Made by a program: the position numbers and the translations under genes
In this document: piece by piece, positions 1 through 6,103 of the stretch
How positions within the stretch are numbered: position 1 is the stretch's first letter
How the letters are laid out: every line of letters begins with the position of its first letter
Notes under the pieces: model-generated
Told to the model about the DNA's origin: nothing
The model's input: the letters and a program-made list of their open reading frames with translations, nothing else
The model's database searches: none
Assembly: GCA_964415605.1 (NCBI GenBank)
Contig: CAYQBA010000229.1
Location: 1-6,410 of the forward strand
Origin: UCB3 sp964415605
GTDB lineage: Bacteria > Chloroflexota > Anaerolineae > Epilineales > Epilineaceae
DNA: 6,410 nt
Direction of reading: 5' to 3'

Positions 1-2
1 GG

Positions 3-332
3 GCGGCCGAAGCCGCGGGCGGCGGGACGCCGCCGGCGTCCGCCGATCCCGCGCGGGCGCTGCCCGCGGACCCGCGCGTCCGTGCCGTGTGGGCCACCGC
101 CGGCCCGCCGCGCCAGGGCCAGGGGTGGTTCGAGCGGTTCACGGCGGAGCGTCCCGGGCCGTGGGGGTGGTGGCCGTTCTACCTCGTCGTGCTGGCCGCG
201 TGGGGGTGGGTGATGGCCCGGGCCTGGCGCGCCGTCCGGGCGGTCGGTGATTCGGGTGGCGATCGATGGCCCGACGGTGGTCACGATGCGGGTGGCGGGG
301 CCGCGGACTCGGGCGGGGTCGCGGAGCCGTGA
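3..332 (+). CDS. C-terminal fragment of an unidentified single-TM membrane protein
   Basis: The reading frame is open from the left edge to a TGA at 330-332, so the true start lies upstream of the window. I do not recognise the family. The visible 109 residues begin with an Ala/Pro/Gly-rich stretch. A tryptophan- and aromatic-rich segment follows (GWFERF, then PWGWWPF), then one hydrophobic stretch (YLVVLAAWGWVMA, about residues 60-73 of the fragment) that looks like a membrane-spanning helix. A basic patch (RAWRAVRAV) comes after it, then a Gly/Asp-rich hydrophilic tail that ends in VAEP. The positive charges after the helix suggest that the tail is cytoplasmic. A GTG codon at 87 could start a short 81-residue ORF, but the frame is equally open before it, so I treat that as internal. 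The stop overlaps the GTG start of the next gene, which suggests co-translation with the glycoside hydrolase-like lipoprotein. Confidence is moderate that this is a real coding end and nil on function. Confidence 0.6.
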   Translation, partial: AAEAAGGGTPPASADPARALPADPRVRAVWATAGPPRQGQGWFERFTAERPGPWGWWPFYLVVLAAWGWVMARAWRAVRAVGDSGGDRWPDGGHDAGGGAADSGGVAEP

Positions 333-2005
333 GGCGTCGGGAACGGGGCGGGCAGCGGCGGTCCGCGGGGCGCGCCACGCGGATCGTCGCCGGCTGCGCC
401 GTTGTCGGCTGCGCCGTCGCCGTCGCCTGTGGCGGCGCCGCGCCCGACCGGGCGCCGGAGCTGGCCACGCTGCCCGCGCCGGCCCCCGCGACACCCACGC
501 CGGCGCCGACGCTGGATCCGTTGCTGTCCACCGAGCCGCCCATCGGCGTGCAGCTCTTCGAGGCCGACGTCGACACGCCGGCCCTCGAGCACCTGCGCGG
601 CGCCGGCGTGGCCTGGGCGCGCGTGCGGGCGCTGTGGAAGCTGGTCGAGCCCGAGCGCCGCACGCCCCCGCGCCACGACTGGACCGTGACCGACCGGATG
701 TTCGCGGCCACGACGGCCGCGGGCTTCCGCAACGTGGCCGTCGTCTACGCCAATCCGCCGTGGCTGACGGAGCGCGAGTGCCTGCCGGTGCCGCCCGGCG
801 ATCTCGGGCGCTACGCGGCGCTGTGGGGCGCCCTCGTCGAGCGCTACGACGGCGACGGCGACGGGGATGCGCCCGGCGGCGGGGTGGTCCGCCACTGGCA
901 GGTGAGCAACGAGGTCGACTTCGACCCCACGGCCACGTCGGACGAGGGCGACTACGGCGGGTGCTTCGGCCACGATCCCGCCGCCTACGCCGAGCAGCTC
1001 GTCGTCGCCTACCGCGCCGCCAAGGCCGCCGACCCCGGCGCCCAGGTCGGGTTCGGGCCGGTGGCGTACGACCGCTTCACGCCCGGCTCGGCGCCCGAAG
1101 GGTGGTCGGCCCCGCCCGGTCCGTTCGTCCACGACTTCACGCAGCGGGCGCTCGAGCACCTGTACGCGGCCCACGCCGGCGACCCCGGCCTGCCGTTCTT
1201 CGACTTCGTCGGGCTCCACAACTACAACGACAACGCCCACTTCTGGGATGGGGGCCCCCGGCCCCTGCGCAGCGAGCTCGTGGGCAAGGTCGCGGCGTTC
1301 CGGGCCGAGCAGCTCGCGCTGCCGGGCGTGTTCGACGTGCGCGGCGTGCCCGTCATGGTCAGCGAGACCGGGCTGGCCAGCTCGCCGTCGGACGAGTGGA
1401 CCGCGCGCGGCGAGGACCTGCAGGCCGTGTACGTCGGCCAGACCATGGTGCGCGCCATGGCCGCCGGCGTCGTCGCCGCCGTCTGGTACACGGCGCGCGA
1501 CAACATCTTCGGCGATTGCGCCCCGCCGCACTACGACTGGCTGACGTTTGGGCTGATGCGGTCCAGCGACTACCGCGCCGCCCTCGACGCGCGCTGCCCG
1601 ATCCACCCGTGGATCGACGCCTATCCCCTGGACTCGCCGGCCACCCCGCGGCCCGCGCTCGCGGCGCTCGGGATCGTCACCGGCGCGCTGCGCGGTCTCA
1701 CGTTCGACCGCCAGCTCGACCCCGCCGCGACGGGCGACGCGGCCGTCGAGGCCTACGCCTTCCGCGGCGCCGGCGGGCGGGCCGCGGTGGCGGCGTGGAC
1801 GACAACCGGCGAGCGCCTCGGCCGGCGCGGGGTGGACCCGCTGGCGGCCACGCTGGTGGTGAACGGGGCGACCGTGGCGCCGTGGACCGGCCGGGTGGTG
1901 GTGACCGATCACCTCGGCGCCGCGCGCACCCTCGGCGCGGCCGGCGACGCGGCGGTGCCGGTCGCGCTTGGCCAGGCTCCGGTGTTCGTCGCGCCGGCGC
2001 CATGA
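329..2005 (+). CDS. Exported (probable lipoprotein) glycoside hydrolase-like protein, GH clan A-type TIM barrel
   Basis: This 558-residue protein is probably a secreted or surface-anchored glycosidase; the substrate is unknown. I chose the GTG at 329 because it makes a GTGA overlap with the upstream stop. The ATG at 266 in the same frame would add 21 Arg/Gly-rich residues and overlap gene 1 by 67 bases. From 329 there is a basic N-region (residues 2-18), a hydrophobic core (IVAGCAVVGCAVAVA) and Cys34 in AVAC, an imperfect lipobox. A Pro/Thr/Ala-rich linker follows. The barrel begins around IGVQLFEADVD. Candidate catalytic residues are Glu195 in HWQVSNEVDF (acid/base, after a beta-4-like strand) and Glu346 in VMVSETGL (nucleophile); DFVGLHNYND lies between them. 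Residues from about 454 form a beta-rich domain ending in GQAPVFVAPAP, like the C-terminal beta-sandwich of many clan A enzymes. Four cysteines (151, 212, 397, 423) could form disulfides outside the cell. The NE is followed by V rather than the common P. A catalytically inactive sugar-binding role is possible. Confidence 0.82.
   Translation: MRRRERGGQRRSAGRATRIVAGCAVVGCAVAVACGGAAPDRAPELATLPAPAPATPTPAPTLDPLLSTEPPIGVQLFEADVDTPALEHLRGAGVAWARVRALWKLVEPERRTPPRHDWTVTDRMFAATTAAGFRNVAVVYANPPWLTERECLPVPPGDLGRYAALWGALVERYDGDGDGDAPGGGVVRHWQVSNEVDFDPTATSDEGDYGGCFGHDPAAYAEQLVVAYRAAKAADPGAQVGFGPVAYDRFTPGSAPEGWSAPPGPFVHDFTQRALEHLYAAHAGDPGLPFFDFVGLHNYNDNAHFWDGGPRPLRSELVGKVAAFRAEQLALPGVFDVRGVPVMVSETGLASSPSDEWTARGEDLQAVYVGQTMVRAMAAGVVAAVWYTARDNIFGDCAPPHYDWLTFGLMRSSDYRAALDARCPIHPWIDAYPLDSPATPRPALAALGIVTGALRGLTFDRQLDPAATGDAAVEAYAFRGAGGRAAVAAWTTTGERLGRRGVDPLAATLVVNGATVAPWTGRVVVTDHLGAARTLGAAGDAAVPVALGQAPVFVAPAP
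848..868 (+). repeat. Short (GACGGC)n simple repeat encoding DGDGDGD in the glycoside hydrolase-like gene
   Basis: Three tandem GACGGC hexamers, the last ending in GGG, followed by GAT encode Asp174-Gly-Asp-Gly-Asp-Gly-Asp180. The stretch sits in a loop between the helix ending LVERY and the strand that carries the putative acid/base Glu195. The spacing D-x-D-x-D-G resembles a calcium-binding loop, but the stretch could equally be a flexible turn extended by hexamer slippage. Confidence 0.5.
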
Positions 2006-2037
2006 GGCGGGGGAGGACGCCCCCCACCCGCGGCCAT

Positions 2038-2067
2038 TTGGACGCCGCCGCGGCGCGGCCCCATAAT
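2038..2067 (+). promoter_or_regulatory. Probable sigma-70-type promoter for the glycosyltransferase-phosphatase operon
   Basis: A -35-like TTGGAC (2038-2043) and a -10-like CATAAT (2062-2067, five of six matches to TATAAT) are separated by 18 bases. They stand out because the surrounding sequence is almost pure G/C. Transcription would begin near 2074 and leave a leader of about 30 bases before the ATG at 2106. The leader has no clear Shine-Dalgarno; AGCGAG around 2087-2092 is the only purine-rich stretch. The gap 2006-2105 holds nothing else I can support. Confidence 0.5.
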
Positions 2068-2105
2068 CCGCGCCCATCCGAGCCCCAGCGAGCCGGCCCC
2101 GCCCC

Positions 2106-3074
2106 ATGCACGTCATCGTCCAGATCCCCTGCCTGAACGAAGAAGACACCCTGCCCGCCACCCTGCGCGACATCCCCCGCCGCATCGACGGCGTGGACCG
2201 CGTCGAGGTGCTGGTCATCGACGACGGCTCGACCGACCGCACGGCCGAGGTGGCGCGGGTGCACGGCGCCGACCACGTCATCGCCTTCACGCGCAACCGT
2301 GGGCTGGGCCACGCCATGCGCGCCGGCTTCGACGCCTGCCTGGCGCTCGGCGCCGACATCGTGGTCAACACCGACGGCGACAACCAGTACTTCGGCGGCG
2401 ACATCGCCGCGCTGGTCAGGCCGATCATCGAGCAGCGGGCCGACATCGTCATCGGCGACCGCCAGCCCGACACCATCGCGCACTTCTCGCCGGCCAAGCG
2501 CCGCCTGCAGCAGCTCGGCAGCCGCGTCGTCAGCCGCCTGGCCGGCGTGCACGTGCCGGACGTGGCCAGCGGGTTCCGGGCCTACAACCGCGACGCCGTG
2601 CTGACGCTGGCCACGCACACCGGCTTCGACCACACCGTGGAGCACACCATCCAGGCCGGCCAGAACCGCCTGGCGGTGCTCAGCGTGCCGATCCGCACCA
2701 ACCCCAAGGCGCGCGAGTCGCGGCTGTTCGGCAGCATCTGGGAGTTCGTGGCCCGGTCGGGGATGATCAGCATCCGCACGTGGGCCACCTACAAGGCGCT
2801 CGAGATCTTCTCGCTGTTCGGCGCCATCTCGTTCGGGGCGGGGTTCCTGCTGGGCTTGCGCTTCCTCTATTTCTTCTTCTTCACCGGCGAGAGCGAGCTG
2901 CACGTGCAGTCCGTCGTGCTCTCGGCCATCCTGCTCCTCGCCGGCCTCCAGATGTTCCTCACCGGCATCGTCGCCGACCTCATCGCCACCAACCGCACGC
3001 TGGCGGAGGACGCGCTGCGGCGGGTGCGCCAGCTCGAGCTTGAGCGGCACCGGCGGGGGCCGGCCGGCGAATGA
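2106..3074 (+). CDS. Membrane-attached family 2 glycosyltransferase (DPM/GtrB-like)
   Basis: This 322-residue GT-A fold enzyme transfers a sugar from a nucleotide donor, probably to a polyprenyl phosphate or another membrane acceptor at the cytoplasmic face. The opening strand VIVQIPCLNEEDTL and IDDGSTDRT (residues 38-46) are the classic GT2 nucleotide-binding elements. NTDGDNQY contains the DXD metal site (Asp90, Asp92). The DVASGFRAYNRDAV segment matches the acceptor-side region of DPM/GtrB-like enzymes. Two hydrophobic helices, about residues 233-259 (with a run of four Phe) and 267-293, form a C-terminal hairpin anchor as in GtrB-type proteins. A charged tail follows. The length fits the family. 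The ATG at 2106 immediately precedes the conserved first strand. The stop overlaps the start of the HAD phosphatase by ATGA, so the two are almost certainly one operon. The class is certain; the donor and acceptor sugars cannot be told from sequence. Confidence 0.95.
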   Translation: MHVIVQIPCLNEEDTLPATLRDIPRRIDGVDRVEVLVIDDGSTDRTAEVARVHGADHVIAFTRNRGLGHAMRAGFDACLALGADIVVNTDGDNQYFGGDIAALVRPIIEQRADIVIGDRQPDTIAHFSPAKRRLQQLGSRVVSRLAGVHVPDVASGFRAYNRDAVLTLATHTGFDHTVEHTIQAGQNRLAVLSVPIRTNPKARESRLFGSIWEFVARSGMISIRTWATYKALEIFSLFGAISFGAGFLLGLRFLYFFFFTGESELHVQSVVLSAILLLAGLQMFLTGIVADLIATNRTLAEDALRRVRQLELERHRRGPAGE

Positions 3075-3946
3075 GCAGGGCGCGCAGCGGCGCTGGGAAT
3101 GGTCCCGGATCGAGCACCGTCCCGGGCCATGGCCCCTCCGCTTCCCGCGACCGGCGCACGGCCCCCGATCGCAGCGACGCCGCGGACGGCCGCCCGCGCC
3201 CCGACGGCCGCCCCGCCTTGGCGCCGCCCGCGCCGGCCGTCTTCCTGGACCGCGACGGCACGCTCGTGCGCGACTTCCGGCACGGGGCCGACCCCGCCGT
3301 GCTGACGCTCCTGCCCGGCGTGGTCCCGGCCCTCCGGCGGCTCCAGGCTGCCGGCTACCGGCTGGTCGTCGTCACCAACCAGGCCGGCGTGGCGCGCGGG
3401 CTCTTCACCGTCGGCGAGGCGCGGGCGGCGGGCCGCCACGTCGTGGCGCTCCTCGCCGCGGCCGGCGTGCGGCTGGCGGGCTACCATCTCGCGCCATACC
3501 ACGTCGACGGCATCGTCCCGGGCTTCGCGGTCGCCCACCCCGACCGCAAGCCCGGCCCCGGGATGCTGGCGCGCGCCGCCGCGGTGCACCGGCTCGACCT
3601 CGGGCGGTCGTGGATCGTCGGCGACAGCCTCGCCGACCTCGGCGCCGGGGTCGCGTCCGGGGCGCGGCCGCTCCTGATCGACATCGGAGCCGTCGCGTTC
3701 GCGGCCGCCGCGGACCTTCCCGGGGCCTTGCGGGACGGGCGCGCCGGGGTCGTGCGCAACCTGCCGCATGCCGCCGCGGTGATCCTCGACGGCGCCGCGC
3801 CCGAGCCGGCCGCGCGGCTGGTGCGCCCGCCGCGCCCGCCCGGCGCCCGGCGGCCCGGTCAGCCCAGCCCGTGGCCGGACGCCGCCTGGCTGGTGCGGGC
3901 GGCGGTGGATGGCGCGGCGTTGGTCCCCGCCGTAGCGCGGCGTTGA
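3071..3946 (+). CDS. HAD-superfamily phosphatase, GmhB/HisB-N-like, with N- and C-terminal extensions
   Basis: A 291-residue protein whose core (about residues 55-215) is a HAD phosphatase of the histidinol-phosphatase / heptose-bisphosphatase type. Motif I is FLDRDGTL (nucleophile Asp60, acid/base Asp62), motif II VVVTNQAG (Thr102, Asn103), motif III HPDRKPGPGML (Arg159, Lys160) and motif IV IVGDSLADLGAG (Asp185, Asp189), so it should be catalytically competent. Typical GmhB enzymes carry a Cys/His zinc loop between motifs II and III. Aligned by eye, those ligand positions here are Ala141, Tyr143, His156 and Asp158, so zinc is probably not bound. The first 55 or so residues are Pro/Arg/Asp-rich and look disordered, and a Pro-rich tail follows residue 235. 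The ATG at 3071 overlaps the glycosyltransferase stop (ATGA). A TTG at 3218 would begin right at the domain and is the main alternative start. The neighbour suggests a sugar-phosphate substrate, perhaps a heptose or similar precursor. The exact substrate is inference, so no gene symbol is given. Confidence 0.88.
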   Translation: MSRARSGAGNGPGSSTVPGHGPSASRDRRTAPDRSDAADGRPRPDGRPALAPPAPAVFLDRDGTLVRDFRHGADPAVLTLLPGVVPALRRLQAAGYRLVVVTNQAGVARGLFTVGEARAAGRHVVALLAAAGVRLAGYHLAPYHVDGIVPGFAVAHPDRKPGPGMLARAAAVHRLDLGRSWIVGDSLADLGAGVASGARPLLIDIGAVAFAAAADLPGALRDGRAGVVRNLPHAAAVILDGAAPEPAARLVRPPRPPGARRPGQPSPWPDAAWLVRAAVDGAALVPAVARR

Positions 3947-3990
3947 TGCCCGCCGGGATGGTGCGGCCCCGATCTTCGGGTTGCGTCGCA

Positions 3991-4021
3991 TTCGCTCCCG
4001 CAGGCGCGACCGGCGTATAGT
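3991..4021 (+). promoter_or_regulatory. Probable promoter upstream of the GNAT-cysS unit
   Basis: TATAGT at 4016-4021 matches the -10 consensus at five of six positions in an otherwise G/C-dominated gap. The -35 is weak: TTCGCT at 3991-3996 lies 19 bases upstream, and TTGCGT at 3981-3986 is too far away at 29 bases. Transcription would begin near 4028, just before the leader hairpin. The 3947-4079 gap separates the stop of the HAD gene from the next gene and is the longest real intergenic stretch in the window. Confidence 0.45.
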
Positions 4022-4031
4022 TCTCCCTTCA

Positions 4032-4061
4032 CCCGGCCCGGCGCGCGGCGCCGCGGCCGGG
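4032..4061 (+). promoter_or_regulatory. GC-only hairpin in the leader of the GNAT gene
   Basis: CCCGGCC (4032-4038) pairs perfectly with GGCCGGG (4055-4061). The loop contains a perfect 10-base palindrome, GCGGCGCCGC (4045-4054), that could form its own hairpin or an alternative pairing. The structure lies between the predicted transcription start and the Shine-Dalgarno. It has no T-run, so it does not look like a terminator. It could stabilise the mRNA or modulate access to the ribosome-binding site. Confidence 0.4.
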
Positions 4062-4065
4062 CGTG

Positions 4066-4072
4066 AAAGGAG
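4066..4072 (+). promoter_or_regulatory. Strong Shine-Dalgarno AAAGGAG fixing the GNAT start at 4080
   Basis: AAAGGAG ends seven bases before the ATG at 4080. This is the best ribosome-binding site in the window. It excludes the upstream in-frame TTG at 3981, which would place translated sequence across the -10 element and hairpin. Confidence 0.85.
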
Positions 4073-4079
4073 CCCCGCC

Positions 4080-4649
4080 ATGGCCAACCCGACACCGGTC
4101 CCCAGCCTGCCCGTGGTGCACGTGCTCGGCGAGCGGGTGCGCCTCGTTCCGGTGGACAAGGACCTGCACCTCGACAACTACCTGCGCTGGTTCAACGATC
4201 CCGAGATTACGCGCTACATGCTGATGGTCATGCCGCTCACGCGCCAGGCGGAGGTGGCCCACCTGGATCGGTTGAGCGAGTCCAAGACCGACGTCGTGTG
4301 GGCCGTTCACGACGAGCACGGCCGCCACATCGGCGCCACGGGCTTGCACGACATCGACTGGCGCAACCGCGCCGCGACGAGCGGGATCGTCATCGGCGAG
4401 CGCGACGCGTGGGGCAAGGGCTACGGCAGCGAGGTGATGCGCGTGCGGACACGCTGGGCGTTCGAGGAGCTCGGCCTGCGGCGCATCGAGAGCGAGTGCT
4501 TCGCGGAGAACGTCGGCTCGGCCACGTGCCTGGCGCGGGCGGGCTATCGCCAGATCGGCGTCGCGCGCCAGAAGCGCTGGCGCGCCGGCCGGTGGCACGA
4601 CTGCATCCTGTGGGAGATCCTGGCCGACGACTACTTAGCGGCGCGGTGA
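4080..4649 (+). CDS. GNAT-family N-acetyltransferase (RimJ/RimL-like)
   Basis: This 189-residue protein should transfer an acetyl group from acetyl-CoA to an amine on a protein N-terminus, antibiotic or small molecule. The Gcn5-related fold is visible. A first strand ERVRLVPV is followed by the YLRWFNDPEITRYM segment typical of the RimJ/RimL (Acetyltransf_3) branch. IGATGLHDIDW forms the central strands. GIVIGERDAWGKGYGSEVMR (about residues 102-121) carries the acetyl-CoA pyrophosphate loop, with key residues Trp111, Gly112, Gly114 and Gly116. The C-terminal ESECFAENVGSATCLARAGY has the Asn144/Ser147 pattern and the final A-G-Y turn of the family. The length is normal. The start is set by the strong Shine-Dalgarno. 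It is followed after 29 bases by cysS (or by a GTGA overlap if cysS begins at 4646), so the two are probably cotranscribed. It is not CysE, which often neighbours cysS elsewhere. The substrate is unknown; sugar-nucleotide or ribosomal-protein acetylation are both possible. Confidence 0.92.
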   Translation: MANPTPVPSLPVVHVLGERVRLVPVDKDLHLDNYLRWFNDPEITRYMLMVMPLTRQAEVAHLDRLSESKTDVVWAVHDEHGRHIGATGLHDIDWRNRAATSGIVIGERDAWGKGYGSEVMRVRTRWAFEELGLRRIESECFAENVGSATCLARAGYRQIGVARQKRWRAGRWHDCILWEILADDYLAAR

Positions 4650-4678
4650 GCACGACCGGCGATGGGACGGGCAGCGAC

Positions 4679-6103
4679 ATGAGCGACACGACGATCCAGA
4701 TCTACAACACGCTGACGCGGCGCAAGGAGCCGCTCGAGACCATCGAGCCGGGGGTGGTCCGGATGTACGTGTGCGGCGTCACGGTGTACGCCAGCGCGCA
4801 CATCGGGCACGCGATGAGCTACCTGGTGTTCGACGCCGTCCGGCGCTACCTCGAGTTCCGCGGCTACCGGGTGCGGCACGTCCAGAACTTCACCGACGTC
4901 GACGACAAGATCATCGCCCGCAGCAACGCCGAAGGCGTGTCGGCGTTCGAGATCGCCGACCGCTACGCGCGCGAGTTCCTGATCGAGCTCGACCGCCTGG
5001 GCATCCTGCCGGCGCACATCTACCCGCGCGTGTCGAGCGAGATGCCGGAGATCGTCGATATGATCCGGCGGCTGGTGGGCCAGGAGGCCGCCTACGCGCC
5101 GGGCAACGGCGACGTCTACTTCGACAGCGCCGGCGCACCGGGCTACGGGCGGCTGTCGGGGCGGTCGCTCGACGAGGCCCAGGCCCAGGAGCCGCCGTCA
5201 TCGTTCAAGCGCGCCGCGGTGGACTTCGCGCTCTGGAAGGCCGCCAAGCCCGGCGAGCCGGCATGGGACTCGCCGTGGGGCCCCGGCCGGCCGGGCTGGC
5301 ACATCGAGTGCTCGGCCATGGCGGCGCGCCACCTCGGCGACCAGATCGACATCCACGGCGGCGGCACGGACCTGATCTTCCCGCACCACGAGAACGAGAT
5401 CGCCCAGAGCGAGGCCGCGTGCGGCTGCCGACCGTTCGCGCGCTACTGGATGCACAACGGGCTCCTGCAGATCGGCGACGAGAAGATGAGCAAGAGCCTC
5501 GGCAACATCGTGGGCATCCGGGCCTTTCTGGCCGAGCACGAGCCCGAGGCGCTGCGGCTGTTCGTCCTCTCCAGCCACTACCGCAAGCCGGTCACGCTGT
5601 CGGACGAGAGCATCGCGGCGGCCGAAAAGGGGCTTGAGCGCCTGCGCGGCGCCATGCGGCCGGCCCGACCGGGAGCGGAGGGCGGGACCGCGGAGGACAC
5701 GGCGCGGCTGGCCGCGGCGGCGGAGACGGCGCGGGCGGTCTTCGTGCGCGAGATGGACGACGACTTCGGCACGCCGGCAGCCATCGCGGGGCTGTTCGAG
5801 CTCGTCACCGAGATCAACCGCGCGCGGGCGGCGGGCGTCGGGGCGAGCGACCTGGCGGGCGCGCAGGCCGTGCTGGCGGAGCTGGCCGGCGTGCTCGGCT
5901 TCGACCTGCGCGGGCCGGCCGGCGCCGGGCCCGCCGCGGTCGACGCGGCCCCGTTCGTCGACCTCGTCATCGCGCTGCGGCAGCAGGCCCGGGCCGACAA
6001 GCAGTGGGCGCTGGCCGACCGCATCCGCGACCGTTTGGCCGATCTCGGCGTCGTCCTCGAGGACGGGCCCACCGGCACCACCTGGCGAATCGAGGCGACA
6101 TGA
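4679..6103 (+). CDS. cysS: Cysteinyl-tRNA synthetase
   Basis: CysS charges tRNA-Cys with cysteine using ATP; it is a cytoplasmic class I synthetase. The 474 residues are close to the roughly 460 of E. coli CysS and all landmarks are present. IYNTLTRRKEPL opens the protein, then MYVCGVTVY with zinc ligand Cys32, the HIGH motif as HIGH (41-44), QNFTDVDDKII, WHIECSAMA with Cys211, and GGGTDLIFPHHENEIAQ with His236 and Glu240 completing the zinc site. KMSKS (269-273) sits in GDEKMSKSLGN. A helical DALR-type anticodon-binding region fills the C-terminal third. I chose the ATG at 4679 because only a short lead precedes the conserved IYNTL. A GTG at 4646, overlapping the GNAT stop as GTGA, would add 11 poorly conserved residues (VSTTGDGTGSD) and cannot be excluded. 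The stop overlaps the next start as ATGA. Nothing essential is missing and the copy looks functional. Confidence 0.97.
   Translation: MSDTTIQIYNTLTRRKEPLETIEPGVVRMYVCGVTVYASAHIGHAMSYLVFDAVRRYLEFRGYRVRHVQNFTDVDDKIIARSNAEGVSAFEIADRYAREFLIELDRLGILPAHIYPRVSSEMPEIVDMIRRLVGQEAAYAPGNGDVYFDSAGAPGYGRLSGRSLDEAQAQEPPSSFKRAAVDFALWKAAKPGEPAWDSPWGPGRPGWHIECSAMAARHLGDQIDIHGGGTDLIFPHHENEIAQSEAACGCRPFARYWMHNGLLQIGDEKMSKSLGNIVGIRAFLAEHEPEALRLFVLSSHYRKPVTLSDESIAAAEKGLERLRGAMRPARPGAEGGTAEDTARLAAAAETARAVFVREMDDDFGTPAAIAGLFELVTEINRARAAGVGASDLAGAQAVLAELAGVLGFDLRGPAGAGPAAVDAAPFVDLVIALRQQARADKQWALADRIRDRLADLGVVLEDGPTGTTWRIEAT

Noticed and set aside
2009..2024. Rho-independent terminator after the glycoside hydrolase-like gene
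   Set aside because: GGGGG and CCCCC can form a five-pair stem, but no T-run follows.
247..2136. Arg-rich + strand open frame spanning the glycoside hydrolase-like gene
   Set aside because: It is a shifted frame of the 329-2005 gene, is dominated by Arg/Gly/Ala, and has no domain.
281..2497. A very long open frame on the minus strand opposite the glycoside hydrolase-like and glycosyltransferase genes
   Set aside because: It is rich in Arg, Gly, Ala and Val, has no domain, and lies antisense to two genes with clear motifs. In sequence this GC-rich, stop codons are rare in the other frames.
3968..3980. Terminator after the HAD phosphatase gene (CCCGA-TCT-TCGGG)
   Set aside because: The stem is only five pairs with a three-base loop and is followed by TTGCG, not a T-run. 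It is too weak to call.
3981..4079. N-terminal extension of the GNAT protein from a TTG at 3981
   Set aside because: It would translate the -10 element and hairpin. The strong Shine-Dalgarno at 4066-4072 sets the start at 4080.
4032..4080. T-box or other riboswitch upstream of the GNAT-cysS unit
   Set aside because: The leader is only about 50 bases, with no room for a specifier loop or antiterminator.
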